DNA of 64,000 bases from Streptomyces sp. A012304 (GTDB lineage Bacteria > Actinomycetota > Actinomycetes > Streptomycetales > Streptomycetaceae): contig NZ_BQUN01000203.1 in the NCBI RefSeq assembly GCF_026008495.1, positions 38,808-102,807 of the forward strand, given 5' to 3'. The translations under genes were made by a program, and so were the position numbers. The notes below the pieces were generated by a model. That model saw nothing but the letters and a program-made list of their open reading frames with translations, was not told the origin of the DNA and made no database searches. Shown one piece after another: positions 34,701-43,802 of the stretch. Numbering within the stretch: the stretch's first letter is position 1; every line of letters starts with the position of its first letter.

Positions 34701-35507
34701 CTAGGCCGCCCTGGTGTAGAAGGGGCGCACCCGCTCCTTCAGCCAGCGGGCGACCGGGTCCTGCGTGACGTCGAGCAGGACCAGGTTGACCGGCCAGGGC
34801 GCCGCGGTCCTGCCGAGGGCCCGGCCCAGGGCCTCCAGGGGCAGCGCGCGCAGGTCGCCCTCCCACTGGGAGAGTTCCACGCCGACGAACATGACCGGCT
34901 CGGCCGTCTCGACGGCGGCGAGGCAGCGGCGGGCGGTGAGGACGACGCCTATCGCCTCGAACTCAGCCGAGGCCGCGGACAGGAAGTCCACCGGGTCGTC
35001 CTGCCAGTCGGGCTCGAAGAGCCGGACCCGGCCGCCGCTCGCGGGGCCGTCCAGCGGGGTACGGCCCTGGCGGCACAGCTCGGCCACGGCCACCGGCGGC
35101 AGCGGTACGCCGACCACGCCCTCGGGGTTCACGGCCATGCCCACCTGCGGCGGCAGGCCCCGGGCGAACTCCACGGCCGGCGCGACCGTGTACGACATGT
35201 GCGCGCCGGCGACCTGGCGGAGCTGCTCCTCGGAGCTGAAGACGGGCACGTAGGCCTGGCCGTCGATCTCCAGCGAGGGCAGGTCGAGGGGACCGCTGTG
35301 CGGTCCGCCGCCGTTGGGCAGCGGCACCCATACGAAGCTGCGCCCCAGTACCTCCACGATCCTCGCGCCGGCCCCCGGCACGCCGAGGGACGCGGAGAGC
35401 ACCTCCTCCAGCTCGTTGCCGGGCCATCCGCCGTGCGAACGGGGGTGCGCCTGACCGGAGAAGTCCGCGGAGAAGTCCGCCGGGAGGTCCGCCGGGGGAA
35501 AGTCCAT
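34701..35507 (-). CDS. SseB-like protein, copy 2
   Basis: This 268-residue protein shares the plan of copy 1: an N-terminal SseB-type domain (VWVPLPNGGGPHSG, IDGQAYVPVFSSEEQLRQVAG, VNPEGVVGVPLPPVAVAELC) and a C-terminal domain with DFLSAASAEFEAIGVVLTAR. The endings are parallel too: PVNLVLLDVTQDPVARWLKERVRPFY here and WMRAHARPFYDREA in copy 1. These suggest an old duplication. The start is ATG 35507 (MDFPPADLPADF). The frame is open upstream to 35831, but only because it crosses a stop-free tandem repeat. The function is unknown. Confidence 0.7.
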   Translation of the reverse strand: MDFPPADLPADFSADFSGQAHPRSHGGWPGNELEEVLSASLGVPGAGARIVEVLGRSFVWVPLPNGGGPHSGPLDLPSLEIDGQAYVPVFSSEEQLRQVAGAHMSYTVAPAVEFARGLPPQVGMAVNPEGVVGVPLPPVAVAELCRQGRTPLDGPASGGRVRLFEPDWQDDPVDFLSAASAEFEAIGVVLTARRCLAAVETAEPVMFVGVELSQWEGDLRALPLEALGRALGRTAAPWPVNLVLLDVTQDPVARWLKERVRPFYTRAA

Positions 35508-35600
35508 CTGCCTACCGCCTGCTGGTATCCACTGCTGTGGCTGAAAGGCTAGCGGGTGGCCGGCCCTTCGGGCCGAACTCTGCCGGGGCTGCCGGGCGCG

Positions 35601-35830
35601 GGGCGGCCGGGACCGGTCGCGCAGTTCCCCGCGCCCCTGAAGGCGGGGGCGCAGCGCCGTCGTCGGGTGCGGGCCGGCCGGGGCCGGTCGCGCAGTTCCC
35701 CGCGCCCCTGAAAGCGGAGGCGCAGCGCCGTCGTCAGGTGCGGGCCCGCCGGGACCGGTCGCGCAGTTCCCCGCGCCCCTGAGGGTGGGGGCACAGCGCC
35801 GTCGTCGGGTGCGGGGCGCGCAGTTCGCCA
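35601..35830. repeat. 71-bp tandem repeat, three copies plus partial fourth
   Basis: Units start at about 35601, 35672 and 35743, with a partial fourth from 35814. Each contains CCGGTCGCGCAGTTCCCCGC followed by GCCCCTGA and then GGCGCAGCGCCGTCGTC. The copies differ by a few bases. The GCGCAGTTCCCCGCGCCCC element is one I recognise as abundant between genes in Streptomyces. It fills the 339-bp gap between SseB copy 2 and the P-loop gene; I see no gene there. Confidence 0.92.
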
Positions 35831-35846
35831 CGTCTTTTTGGGCGGT

Positions 35847-36527
35847 CTACGGGGTGCCGGTGAAGGCGATGCGGCGGAGGGTGTTGGCCGCGGCGCGGTC
35901 CAGGAGGATCGCTGAGGCGCAGCCGTGGGGGAGGCGGCCCTTTTCCACGGAGTGCAGGAGGCGGGCGGCGGCGCGGCGGTGACGGCGGAAGGCGTAGCGG
36001 GAGACGCCTCGGCCGCGCTCGCGCTGGCCTTCCAGCGCGGTGTCCGGGGTGACGTCGAGCAGGACCAGGTGGAGGGCGCCGCCGCGGCGGCGGGCCTCGC
36101 GGGCCAGCCAGTCGCGGACCCAGGCCTGCGTACCGCAGTCGTGCACGACCACGCCCGCCCCGCCGCGCAGGGCCCGGCGCAGCCCGGTGTAGTGGGCGAG
36201 CCGGACGAGCGGGCGGTAGACGGCGTACGGCAGGAAGCGGGGCATGCGGGCGTCCCAGCGGTCGCGGGTGTCCTGGGAGTCGATGCCGACGCCCTTCACC
36301 GCGCGCCGCATCAGGGTGGACTTGCCGCTGCCGGGCAGGCCCGTGACCACGACCAGGTCACGCGGGCCGAAGAGGAGGCCGTGCGGGCTGTGTCCGGCGC
36401 GGTCGCGCAGGTCGCGGACGACGGGGGCGGGTGCGGGCCGCGCACCGCACGCCCCTCCGGCCGTGGCCTGCGGCTGCCCGGGCAGGGCGACCGCCGAGGT
36501 CGTCGCGTATGCCGAGGTCCTGTTCAC
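35847..36527 (-). CDS. P-loop ATP-binding protein, kinase-like
   Basis: This 226-residue protein has Walker A GLPGSGKST (63-71) after the strand DLVVVTG. A downstream GGAGVVVHDCGTQAWVRDWLAREARRRG segment provides a second strand with Asp. A LVLLDVTPDTALEGQRERGR stretch carries lid-type arginines. This is the layout of the AAA_33 / zeta-like small-molecule kinases. Residues 1-50 look disordered. GTG 36527 has GGGGAGG upstream. The substrate cannot be named. It is divergent from the glycine riboswitch and gcvT, sharing the intergenic region. Confidence 0.8.
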   Translation of the reverse strand: MNRTSAYATTSAVALPGQPQATAGGACGARPAPAPVVRDLRDRAGHSPHGLLFGPRDLVVVTGLPGSGKSTLMRRAVKGVGIDSQDTRDRWDARMPRFLPYAVYRPLVRLAHYTGLRRALRGGAGVVVHDCGTQAWVRDWLAREARRRGGALHLVLLDVTPDTALEGQRERGRGVSRYAFRRHRRAAARLLHSVEKGRLPHGCASAILLDRAAANTLRRIAFTGTP

Positions 36528-36707
36528 CGTGATCGTCCTCCCCTGGGGTCAGACAAGTCTTCTCCCCATCGAACGTAAAGAGAAGGTAATGCGCGGTGTT
36601 GCGCGTTTTCGTGCGCGTTCGGCCACAACCCGGTCACAGATGCGGCCTGCCGTGATCGGGTACGGCATGCGATGATGGCCGCGCCAACTGCATACCGGCC
36701 GTTTGAA

Positions 36708-36927
36708 CCCGCGCGGGAGAGTCCCGGACACGTACCAGGTCCGGGCGCCGAAGGAGCAAGTCCCTCCCTTGAATCTCTCAGGCCCCGTTACCGCGCGGGC
36801 GAGGCACATCTGAAAAGCGAGTCACCCGCCGGTGGCTCCACCCAAGGTGCAAGCCGTGATCCGAGTGGTCATGGCGAACCTCTCAGGTTCCGATGACAGA
36901 TGGGGAGGAACGACCTCGCCTTCCCCA
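36708..36927 (+). promoter_or_regulatory. Tandem glycine riboswitch upstream of gcvT
   Basis: Two glycine aptamers lie in series. Aptamer I (36708-36799) is closed by CCCGCGCGG / CCGCGCGGG and contains the conserved GGGAGAGTCCC, CGCCGAAGGAGCAA and GAATCTCTCAGG. Aptamer II (36807-36902) is closed by CATCTG / CAGATG and contains GGTGGCTCCACCCAAGGTGCAA and GAACCTCTCAGGTTCCGATG. Directly after it, TGGGGAGG (36901-36908) can pair with CCTTCCCCA (36919-36927). This forms a hairpin that shares bases with the second closing stem. Glycine binding normally switches on glycine cleavage genes, and gcvT starts at 36983. A third CCCGCGCGGG (36940-36949) follows. Confidence 0.95.
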
Positions 36928-36982
36928 CGCTCGCCTGAGCCCGCGCGGGAGGTGTCGCCATCGCCTTGGGAGAAGAACGCCG

Positions 36983-38110
36983 ATGAGCAGTACCGAACCC
37001 TCCGAGAAGCGCCGCACCGCGCTCGACGCCGTGCACCGCTCGCTCGGCGCGACCATGACCGACTTCGCCGGCTGGGACATGCCCCTGCGCTACGGCTCCG
37101 AGCGCGACGAGCACCAGGCCGTCCGCACGAGGGCCGGGCTCTTCGATCTCTCCCACATGGGCGAGATCACCGTCACCGGCCCGGAGGCGGCCGCCCTGCT
37201 GAACTTCGCCCTGGTCGGCGACATCGCCTCCGTCGGCGTCGGCCGGGCCCGCTACACCATGATCTGCCAGGCCGACGGCGGCATCCTGGACGACCTGATC
37301 GTCTACCGGCTCGCCGAGACGGAGTACATGGTCGTCGCCAACGCCTCCAACGCCCTGACGGTCCTGGAGGCGCTGCGCGCCCGTGCCGAGCGGTTCGACG
37401 CCGAGGTCCGCGACGACCGGGACGCCTACGCCCTGATCGCCGTCCAGGGCCCCGAGTCCCCCGGCGTCCTCGCCTCCCTCACCGACGCCGACCTGGACGG
37501 CCTGAAGTACTACGCGGGCCTGCCCGGCACCGTCGCCGGTGTCCCCGCGCTGATCGCCCGCACCGGCTACACCGGCGAGGACGGTTTCGAGCTGTTCGTG
37601 CGGCCCGAGCACGCCGTCGAGCTGTGGCAGGCGCTGACCAAGGCCGGCGAGGGCGTCGGGCTGGTCCCCTGCGGCCTGTCCTGCCGGGACACCCTGCGCC
37701 TGGAGGCGGGCATGCCGCTGTACGGGCACGAGCTGACCGCGGGGCTGACGCCCTTCGACGCCGGGCTCGGCCGGGTGGTGAAGTTCGGCAAGGAGGGCGA
37801 CTTCGTCGGGCGTGAGGCGCTCGCCGCGGCCGCCGCCCGCGCCGAGACCGACCCGCCGCGCGTCCTGGTCGGCCTGGTCGCCGAGGGCCGTCGTGTCCCG
37901 CGCGCGGGGTACTCCGTCGTCGCCGGCGGCGAGGTGATCGGCGAGGTCACCTCCGGCGCCCCCTCCCCCACGCTGGGCAAGCCGATCGCCATGGCGTACG
38001 TCGACGCCGCCCACGCGGCCCCGGGCACCCCGGGTGTCGGCGTGGACATCCGGGGCAGTCACGAGCCGTACGAGGTCGTGGCGCTGCCGTTCTACAAGCG
38101 GCGCAAGTGA
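36983..38110 (+). CDS. gcvT: Glycine cleavage system T protein (aminomethyltransferase)
   Basis: This 375-residue GcvT transfers the methylene carbon of glycine from lipoyl-GcvH to tetrahydrofolate and releases ammonia. It has the family blocks TDFAGWDMPLRYGSERDEH, RTRAGLFDLSHMGEI, the substrate loop TGYTGEDGFELF and CGLSCRDTLRLEAGMPLYGH. The C-terminal barrel ends ALPFYKRRK. The catalytic Asp is expected in the N-terminal part (LFDLSHMG). ATG 36983 has GGGAGAAG upstream, in the riboswitch expression platform. It is the first gene of the set gcvT-gcvH-glyA-sdaA. The decarboxylase gcvP is not in this window. Confidence 0.97.
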   Translation: MSSTEPSEKRRTALDAVHRSLGATMTDFAGWDMPLRYGSERDEHQAVRTRAGLFDLSHMGEITVTGPEAAALLNFALVGDIASVGVGRARYTMICQADGGILDDLIVYRLAETEYMVVANASNALTVLEALRARAERFDAEVRDDRDAYALIAVQGPESPGVLASLTDADLDGLKYYAGLPGTVAGVPALIARTGYTGEDGFELFVRPEHAVELWQALTKAGEGVGLVPCGLSCRDTLRLEAGMPLYGHELTAGLTPFDAGLGRVVKFGKEGDFVGREALAAAAARAETDPPRVLVGLVAEGRRVPRAGYSVVAGGEVIGEVTSGAPSPTLGKPIAMAYVDAAHAAPGTPGVGVDIRGSHEPYEVVALPFYKRRK

Positions 38111-38232
38111 CACCGTCGTAGCCCCCGCAGCACTGAAGCGGTAGTGATGTCGGGCACATCACCGCTGCTCACGCATGCCTTCCGCAGTCCCCCATTCATC
38201 AGCACTCCCCCGCGTACAGGAGAATTCAGGCC

Positions 38233-38610
38233 ATGAGCAACCCCCAGCAGCTGCGCTACAGCAAGGAGCACGAGTGGCTGTCGGCCGCCGAGGACGGCGT
38301 CGCGACGGTCGGCATCACGGAGCACGCGGCCAACGCGCTCGGTGATGTCGTCTTCGTGCAGCTCCCGGAGGTCGGCGCCTCGGTGACCGCGGGCGAGACC
38401 TGCGGCGAGCTGGAGTCGACCAAGTCGGTCAGCGACCTGTACTCCCCGGTGACCGGCGAGGTCACCGAGGTCAACGAGGACGTCGTGAACGACCCGTCGC
38501 TGGTGAACTCCGCCCCCTTCGAGGGCGGCTGGCTGTTCAAGGTACGCGTCGCGGAGGAGCCGGCCGACCTGCTCTCCGCCGACGAGTACACCGACTTCTC
38601 CGCCGGCTGA
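38233..38610 (+). CDS. gcvH: Glycine cleavage system H protein
   Basis: This 125-residue GcvH is the lipoyl carrier of the glycine cleavage system. The lipoylated residue is Lys64 in ESTKSVSDLYSPVTGEV. The N-terminus LRYSKEHEWLS and the C-terminal GGWLFKVRV segment are family hallmarks. It shuttles the aminomethyl arm between GcvP, GcvT and the L protein. It follows gcvT by 122 bases, with AGGAGAAT before the ATG, and precedes glyA by only 9 bases. Confidence 0.98.
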   Translation: MSNPQQLRYSKEHEWLSAAEDGVATVGITEHAANALGDVVFVQLPEVGASVTAGETCGELESTKSVSDLYSPVTGEVTEVNEDVVNDPSLVNSAPFEGGWLFKVRVAEEPADLLSADEYTDFSAG

Positions 38611-38619
38611 GGACCGTAG

Positions 38620-39882
38620 ATGACTCTTCTGAACACGCCCCTGCACGAGCTCGACCCGGAGATCGCCGCCGCGGTCGACGCCGAGCTGCGCCGCCAGCAG
38701 TCCACGCTGGAGATGATCGCCTCGGAGAACTTCGCTCCGCTCGCGGTCATGGAGGCGCAGGGCTCGGTCCTGACCAACAAGTACGCCGAGGGCTACCCGG
38801 GCCGCCGCTACTACGGCGGCTGCGAGCACGTCGACGTGGCCGAGCAGATCGCGATCGACCGGATCAAGGAGCTGTTCGGCGCCGAATACGCCAACGTCCA
38901 GCCGCACTCGGGCGCCTCCGCCAACCAGGCCGCCCTGTTCGCGCTGGCCCAGCCCGGCGACACGATCCTCGGCCTGGACCTGGCGCACGGCGGTCACCTG
39001 ACCCACGGCATGCGGCTGAACTTCTCCGGCAAGCAGTTCGACGTGGTCGCCTACCACGTGGACGACGCCGGCCTGGTCGACATGGCCGAGGTCGAGCGGC
39101 TCGCCAAGGAGCACCGCCCGAAGGTGATCATCGCGGGCTGGTCGGCGTACCCGCGGCAGCTGGACTTCGCCGAGTTCCGCCGGATCGCCGACGAGGTCGA
39201 GGCGTACCTGTGGGTGGACATGGCGCACTTCGCCGGTCTGGTCGCGGCGGGCCTGCACCCGAACCCCGTGGAGTACGCCGACGTCGTCACCTCCACCACC
39301 CACAAGACGCTGGGCGGTCCCCGCGGCGGCATCATCCTCGCGCGGAAGGAGTTCGCGAAGAAGCTGAACTCGTCCGTCTTCCCGGGCTTCCAGGGCGGGC
39401 CGCTGGAGCATGTGATCGCGGCGAAGGCGGTCTCCTTCAAGGTCGCGGCCTCGGAGGAGTTCAAGGAGCGCCAGCGGCGCACGGTCGAGGGCGCGCGGAT
39501 CCTCGCCGAGCGGCTGACCGCGCCCGACGCCCGCGAGGCCGGTGTCAACGTGCTGTCCGGCGGCACCGACGTGCACCTGATCCTGGTCGACCTGCGCGCG
39601 TCCGAGCTGGACGGGCAGCAGGCCGAGGACCGGCTCCACGAGGTCGGCATCACGGTCAACCGCAACGCCGTCCCGAACGACCCGCGCCCGCCGATGGTCA
39701 CCTCCGGTCTGCGGATCGGCACCCCGGCCCTGGCCACCCGCGGCTTCACGGCCGAGGACTTCGCCGAGGTCGCGGACGTGATCGCCGAGACGCTGAAGCC
39801 GTCGTACGACGCGAAGGCGCTGAAGGCCCGGGTGACCGCCCTGGCGGACAAGCACCCGCTGTACCCCGGCCTGAACAAGTAA
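38620..39882 (+). CDS. glyA: Serine hydroxymethyltransferase
   Basis: This 420-residue PLP enzyme interconverts serine and glycine with tetrahydrofolate. Its motifs are EMIASENFAP, YAEGYPGRRYYGGCE, the PLP loop VTSTTHKTLGGPRGG with Lys229, and the C-terminal TSGLRIGTPALATRGF. It begins 9 bases after gcvH, so the two are coupled. Together with gcvT and gcvH it turns two glycines into one serine, or supplies one-carbon units. A strong hairpin follows the stop and separates it from sdaA. Confidence 0.98.
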   Translation: MTLLNTPLHELDPEIAAAVDAELRRQQSTLEMIASENFAPLAVMEAQGSVLTNKYAEGYPGRRYYGGCEHVDVAEQIAIDRIKELFGAEYANVQPHSGASANQAALFALAQPGDTILGLDLAHGGHLTHGMRLNFSGKQFDVVAYHVDDAGLVDMAEVERLAKEHRPKVIIAGWSAYPRQLDFAEFRRIADEVEAYLWVDMAHFAGLVAAGLHPNPVEYADVVTSTTHKTLGGPRGGIILARKEFAKKLNSSVFPGFQGGPLEHVIAAKAVSFKVAASEEFKERQRRTVEGARILAERLTAPDAREAGVNVLSGGTDVHLILVDLRASELDGQQAEDRLHEVGITVNRNAVPNDPRPPMVTSGLRIGTPALATRGFTAEDFAEVADVIAETLKPSYDAKALKARVTALADKHPLYPGLNK

Positions 39883-39889
39883 GTCCCCC

Positions 39890-39929
39890 GGCGGGGCACC
39901 CGGGCCGGTACCGGCCGGGGTGCCCCGCC
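39890..39929 (+). terminator. Strong two-tier hairpin after glyA
   Basis: GGCGGGGCACCC (39890-39901) pairs with GGGTGCCCCGCC (39918-39929). Inside, GGCCGG and CCGGCC pair around TA. It begins 8 bases after the glyA stop. sdaA starts 22 bases beyond it, so sdaA needs read-through or its own promoter. Confidence 0.85.
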
Positions 39930-39951
39930 CCCCGCATGGAGGAGTACGACC

Positions 39952-41319
<1,368 letters not shown>

Positions 41320-41424
41320 GCTTCCCATGACCGGGGCGGAACAGGAAGATGACGTTCCGCCCGGGTCGGGGCGGGGCATATCACCATCCCCTTCCCTGCA
41401 CCGGCACTTCCGGGGGTCGTCTCC

Positions 41425-41982
41425 ATGCTCCACGGCATCGACGTCAGCGCCCACCAGTCCGCCACCTACGACACCGACGGCCTCGCCTTCGTCTTCATCA
41501 AGGCGACGGAGGGCCGTACGTACGTGAATCCGAAGCTCGCGGCCCAGACGAAACACGCCCGTGAGGCCGGTCTGACCGTCGGTTTCTACCACTTCCTGTG
41601 GCCGGGGAACCTCACCGCCCAGGCGGAGTACTTCGTCGGCAAGGCCCCGGAGCGGGCGGGCGACATCCTCGCCGTCGACTGGGAGACCACGGGCGCGGGG
41701 ACGCACGCGAGCAACGCGGAGAAGGACCGCTTCCTGCGGGAGGTGAAGGCGCTGCGGCCGCGCCACCGGGTCGTCCTCTACTGCAACCGGCACTTCTGGC
41801 TGAACGTCGACACCACCTCCTACGCCGGTGACGGCCTGTGGATCGCCGACTACGTCACCGCGGGGCGGCCCCGGATCCAGGCGAGATGGCGCTTCCACCA
41901 GTACACCGACGACCCGCTCGACCGGAACGTGGCGGACTTCCCGAGCAGGGCGGCGCTGCTGGAGTGGGCGACAATGGAGTGA
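41425..41982 (+). CDS. GH25 lysozyme-like protein without signal peptide
   Basis: This 185-residue protein is a compact glycoside hydrolase family 25 domain (N-acetylmuramidase). The opening LHGIDVSAHQ carries the first catalytic-site Asp (Asp6). ILAVDWETTG supplies Asp85 and Glu87. Typical blocks FVFIKATEGRTYVNP, TVGFYHFLWPG and WIADYV are present. The domain starts at residue 2, so there is no Sec or Tat signal, unlike secreted muramidases. It either acts inside, is released by lysis, or leaves by another route. It follows sdaA by about 105 bases and precedes a MOSC gene on the same strand. Confidence 0.88.
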   Translation: MLHGIDVSAHQSATYDTDGLAFVFIKATEGRTYVNPKLAAQTKHAREAGLTVGFYHFLWPGNLTAQAEYFVGKAPERAGDILAVDWETTGAGTHASNAEKDRFLREVKALRPRHRVVLYCNRHFWLNVDTTSYAGDGLWIADYVTAGRPRIQARWRFHQYTDDPLDRNVADFPSRAALLEWATME

Positions 41983-42013
41983 ATATCCGCAGGAGGAGAG
42001 GGGAGCTTCTCGA

Positions 42014-42556
42014 ATGGGTGGGACCATCGCCGCCGTGAGCAGCAACGGCACGTACTCGTTCACCAAGCCCACCCGCGACAGCGTCACGCTGATCAAGGGG
42101 CTCGGGGTGGAGGGCGACGTGCACGCCGGGACGACCGTGAAGCACCGGTCCCGGGTGAAGCGGGATCCCTCGCAGCCGAACCTGCGTCAGGTGCACCTCA
42201 TCCACGAGGAGTTGTTCGCCGAGGTGCGCGAGGCCGGCTTCGAGGTGGCGGCCGGGCAGCTCGGGGAGAACGTGACGACCCGGGGGGTCGACCTGCTGGG
42301 GCTGCCGGCCGGGACGCGGCTGCTGCTGGGGGACGAGGCCGTCGTCGAGGTGACCGGGCTGCGGAACCCGTGCGCGCAGATCGACGGGTTCCGCAAGGGG
42401 TTGCTGAAGGAGGTCGTCGGACGGGACGCCAACGGCAGCCCGGTCTTCCGGGCCGGGATCATGGGCGTCGTCGTCCAGGGGGGTGTCGTGCGGCCCGGGG
42501 ACCCGGTCGAGGTCGAACTGCCGGACGGACCGCACGTCCCCCTGGAGATCGTCTGA
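42014..42556 (+). CDS. MOSC domain protein
   Basis: This 180-residue protein is a MOSC domain. It has IKGLGVEGDVHAG near the start, NLRQVHLIHEELF, AGQLGENVTTRGVDL, and the conserved Cys in LRNPCAQIDGF. MOSC proteins carry or transfer sulfur or bind molybdopterin-type ligands; the free-standing forms such as YiiM detoxify N-hydroxylated compounds with partners. GAGGGGAG lies upstream of ATG 42014. Its start is 31 bases after the GH25 stop, so co-transcription is possible but a functional link is not evident. Confidence 0.92.
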   Translation: MGGTIAAVSSNGTYSFTKPTRDSVTLIKGLGVEGDVHAGTTVKHRSRVKRDPSQPNLRQVHLIHEELFAEVREAGFEVAAGQLGENVTTRGVDLLGLPAGTRLLLGDEAVVEVTGLRNPCAQIDGFRKGLLKEVVGRDANGSPVFRAGIMGVVVQGGVVRPGDPVEVELPDGPHVPLEIV

Positions 42557-42578
42557 TCCGGACGCCCTCCCGGGCCCC

Positions 42579-43241
42579 TCAGCCGCGGAAGTCGGGCGTG
42601 CGCTCCCGGCTCGCCTTGGCCAGTGCCTCGGTCACCTCGGCGGCGCCGGCGCGCAGGCCGTACACGGGGGTGTCGGGCTGCTGGCGCCATGAGTCGTCGA
42701 TGCCGCCGGCGTCGACCGTGTCGAAGCCCAGTTCGTCGATGAGGGCCCGCACCTTCGCCTTGGCCGCCTCGTCGTCCCCGGCGACCGGCAGGGCCATGCG
42801 GTCGGGGGCGCCGGCCGGGCGGGGGCGGTCGAGTATGTCCTCGGCGTAGGTGCCGTTGAAGGCCTTGATCACGGGGTGGCCGAGGTGGCGTTCCGTCCAG
42901 CGGCTCTCGGTGAGGCCGTCGTCCTCGATCTCCGCGATCCGGCCGTCGCGCTGGCGGGGGTAGTAGTTGTTGGTGTCGATGACCGCCACGCCCTCGGCCG
43001 CCCCCTCCAGCAGGTTGGGGGGCAGGTCCGGGACCGCCTTGAGCGGGACCGTCACGACCACGACCTCCGCGCCGCGCGCCGCCTGTGTGGCCTCGACCGG
43101 CGTGGCGCCCGTCTCCGCGGCCAGCTCCGTGAGGGTGTGCGGGCCGCGGGAGTTGGCGACGGCGACCTCGTGACCGAGGGCGGTGAGCCGCCGGGTGAGG
43201 TTGCCGCCGATGTTGCCCGCGCCGATGATGCCGATCTTCAT
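42579..43241 (-). CDS. NADP oxidoreductase, F420-dependent type
   Basis: This 220-residue Rossmann protein starts MKIGIIGAGNIGGNLTRRL, with the dinucleotide motif G-x-G-x-x-G. The next segment, VAVANSRGPHTL, ends the second strand with an Asn-Ser-Arg, which suggests NADP(H). Later blocks are VVVTVPLKAVPDLP, IDTNNYYPRQRDG and VIKAFNGTYAEDI. This is the PF03807 layout of F420:NADPH reductases and related proteins. The F420 role is possible but not proven. ATG 43241 has AAAGG upstream. A relic of a GntR-type regulator lies just upstream on the same strand. Confidence 0.9.
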   Translation of the reverse strand: MKIGIIGAGNIGGNLTRRLTALGHEVAVANSRGPHTLTELAAETGATPVEATQAARGAEVVVVTVPLKAVPDLPPNLLEGAAEGVAVIDTNNYYPRQRDGRIAEIEDDGLTESRWTERHLGHPVIKAFNGTYAEDILDRPRPAGAPDRMALPVAGDDEAAKAKVRALIDELGFDTVDAGGIDDSWRQQPDTPVYGLRAGAAEVTEALAKASRERTPDFRG

Positions 43242-43337
43242 GACTGGCCTTTCCGCGATCGCCTGGGGCACGCACACATTCCATGCATGTGCATGCTTCT
43301 TGGTGGGCTCAACCCCGGGCGCCGGCGCGCTATTCCG

Positions 43338-43495
43338 CAGCGCCTCGTGCGTCGCGTCGGCGGTGTTCGGGTCGTCCTCGCGCAGCGAGGTGAGCGCGAG
43401 GAGGTCGACCAGGCCCTGCCGCAGAACCGGCACGAACTCCGCGAAGAGATCGGCGAGCACGGGTTCTGGGCGGCGGCGACCACGGCCGCGTGGAA
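43338..43495 (-). pseudogene. Frameshifted remnant of a GntR/FadR-type regulator (FCD domain)
   Basis: On the minus strand, FHAAVVAAAQNP (43495-43460) is followed in the next frame by VLADLFAEFVPVLRQGL (from 43460), then DLLALTSLREDDPNTAD and ATHEAL. Joined by restoring one lost base, they read like the middle of an FCD ligand domain, where FHRAVVAASGNPVLAELF-type sequence is expected. The DNA-binding half is gone; the terminator of the EF-hand gene lies where it should continue. The 306-bp gap 43242-43547 holds nothing else I can identify. Confidence 0.65.
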
Positions 43496-43496
43496 G

Positions 43497-43527
43497 AAGG
43501 GGGGCGCCCGGTTCGGGCGCCCCCCTT
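43497..43527 (-). terminator. Terminator after the EF-hand gene
   Basis: A perfect 14-base stem (43497-43510 with 43514-43527) with a 3-base loop begins 21 bases after the stop of the EF-hand gene. It ends in AA/TT pairs at the base, giving a short U-like tail. Confidence 0.88.
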
Positions 43528-43547
43528 CTACCGCGTCGCGCACCGCG

Positions 43548-43760
43548 TCACTTGTTCAGGTGCGACCAGAACTCGTCGAACGACAGCAGCTTGTCGCCGT
43601 TCAGGTCACGGCTGCTGATGATGGCCTCGGCGACCGACTCGGTGACGTTCCAGTCGCCCGCCTGGGCGAGCGCGGTCTTGAACTCGGCCGCGGTGATGAA
43701 GCCGTCACCGTCCGAGTCGATCCGCTGGAACTCCTTGCGCGCTTCTTCGATGTCCGCCAC
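43548..43760 (-). CDS. EF-hand calcium-binding protein
   Basis: This 70-residue calmodulin-like protein has two canonical EF-hand loops. The first is DSDGDGFITAAE (15-26) and the second DLNGDKLLSFDE (52-63). Both have Asp at position 1 and Glu at position 12, so both should bind calcium. There is no signal peptide; it is a small cytoplasmic calcium buffer or sensor. Streptomycetes have several (the Cab proteins), and this one lies at the expected locus, but I do not assign a letter. It is transcribed alone, followed by a strong terminator. Confidence 0.95.
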   Translation of the reverse strand: MADIEEARKEFQRIDSDGDGFITAAEFKTALAQAGDWNVTESVAEAIISSRDLNGDKLLSFDEFWSHLNK

Positions 43761-43802
43761 CGATCCGCCCCTTTTCGTCGTGCCTTGCTGTCGCAGGTCA
43801 GA

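Noticed and set aside
35508..35831. N-terminal extension of SseB-like copy 2
   Set aside because: The extra 108 codons come entirely from the stop-free 71-bp tandem repeat and promoter region, and ATG 35507 gives a family-sized protein.
35847..36527. P-loop protein as a zeta-type toxin
   Set aside because: The Walker A and lid resemble zeta-like kinases, but there is no small antitoxin gene next to it and the general AAA_33-like kinase fold explains the motifs.
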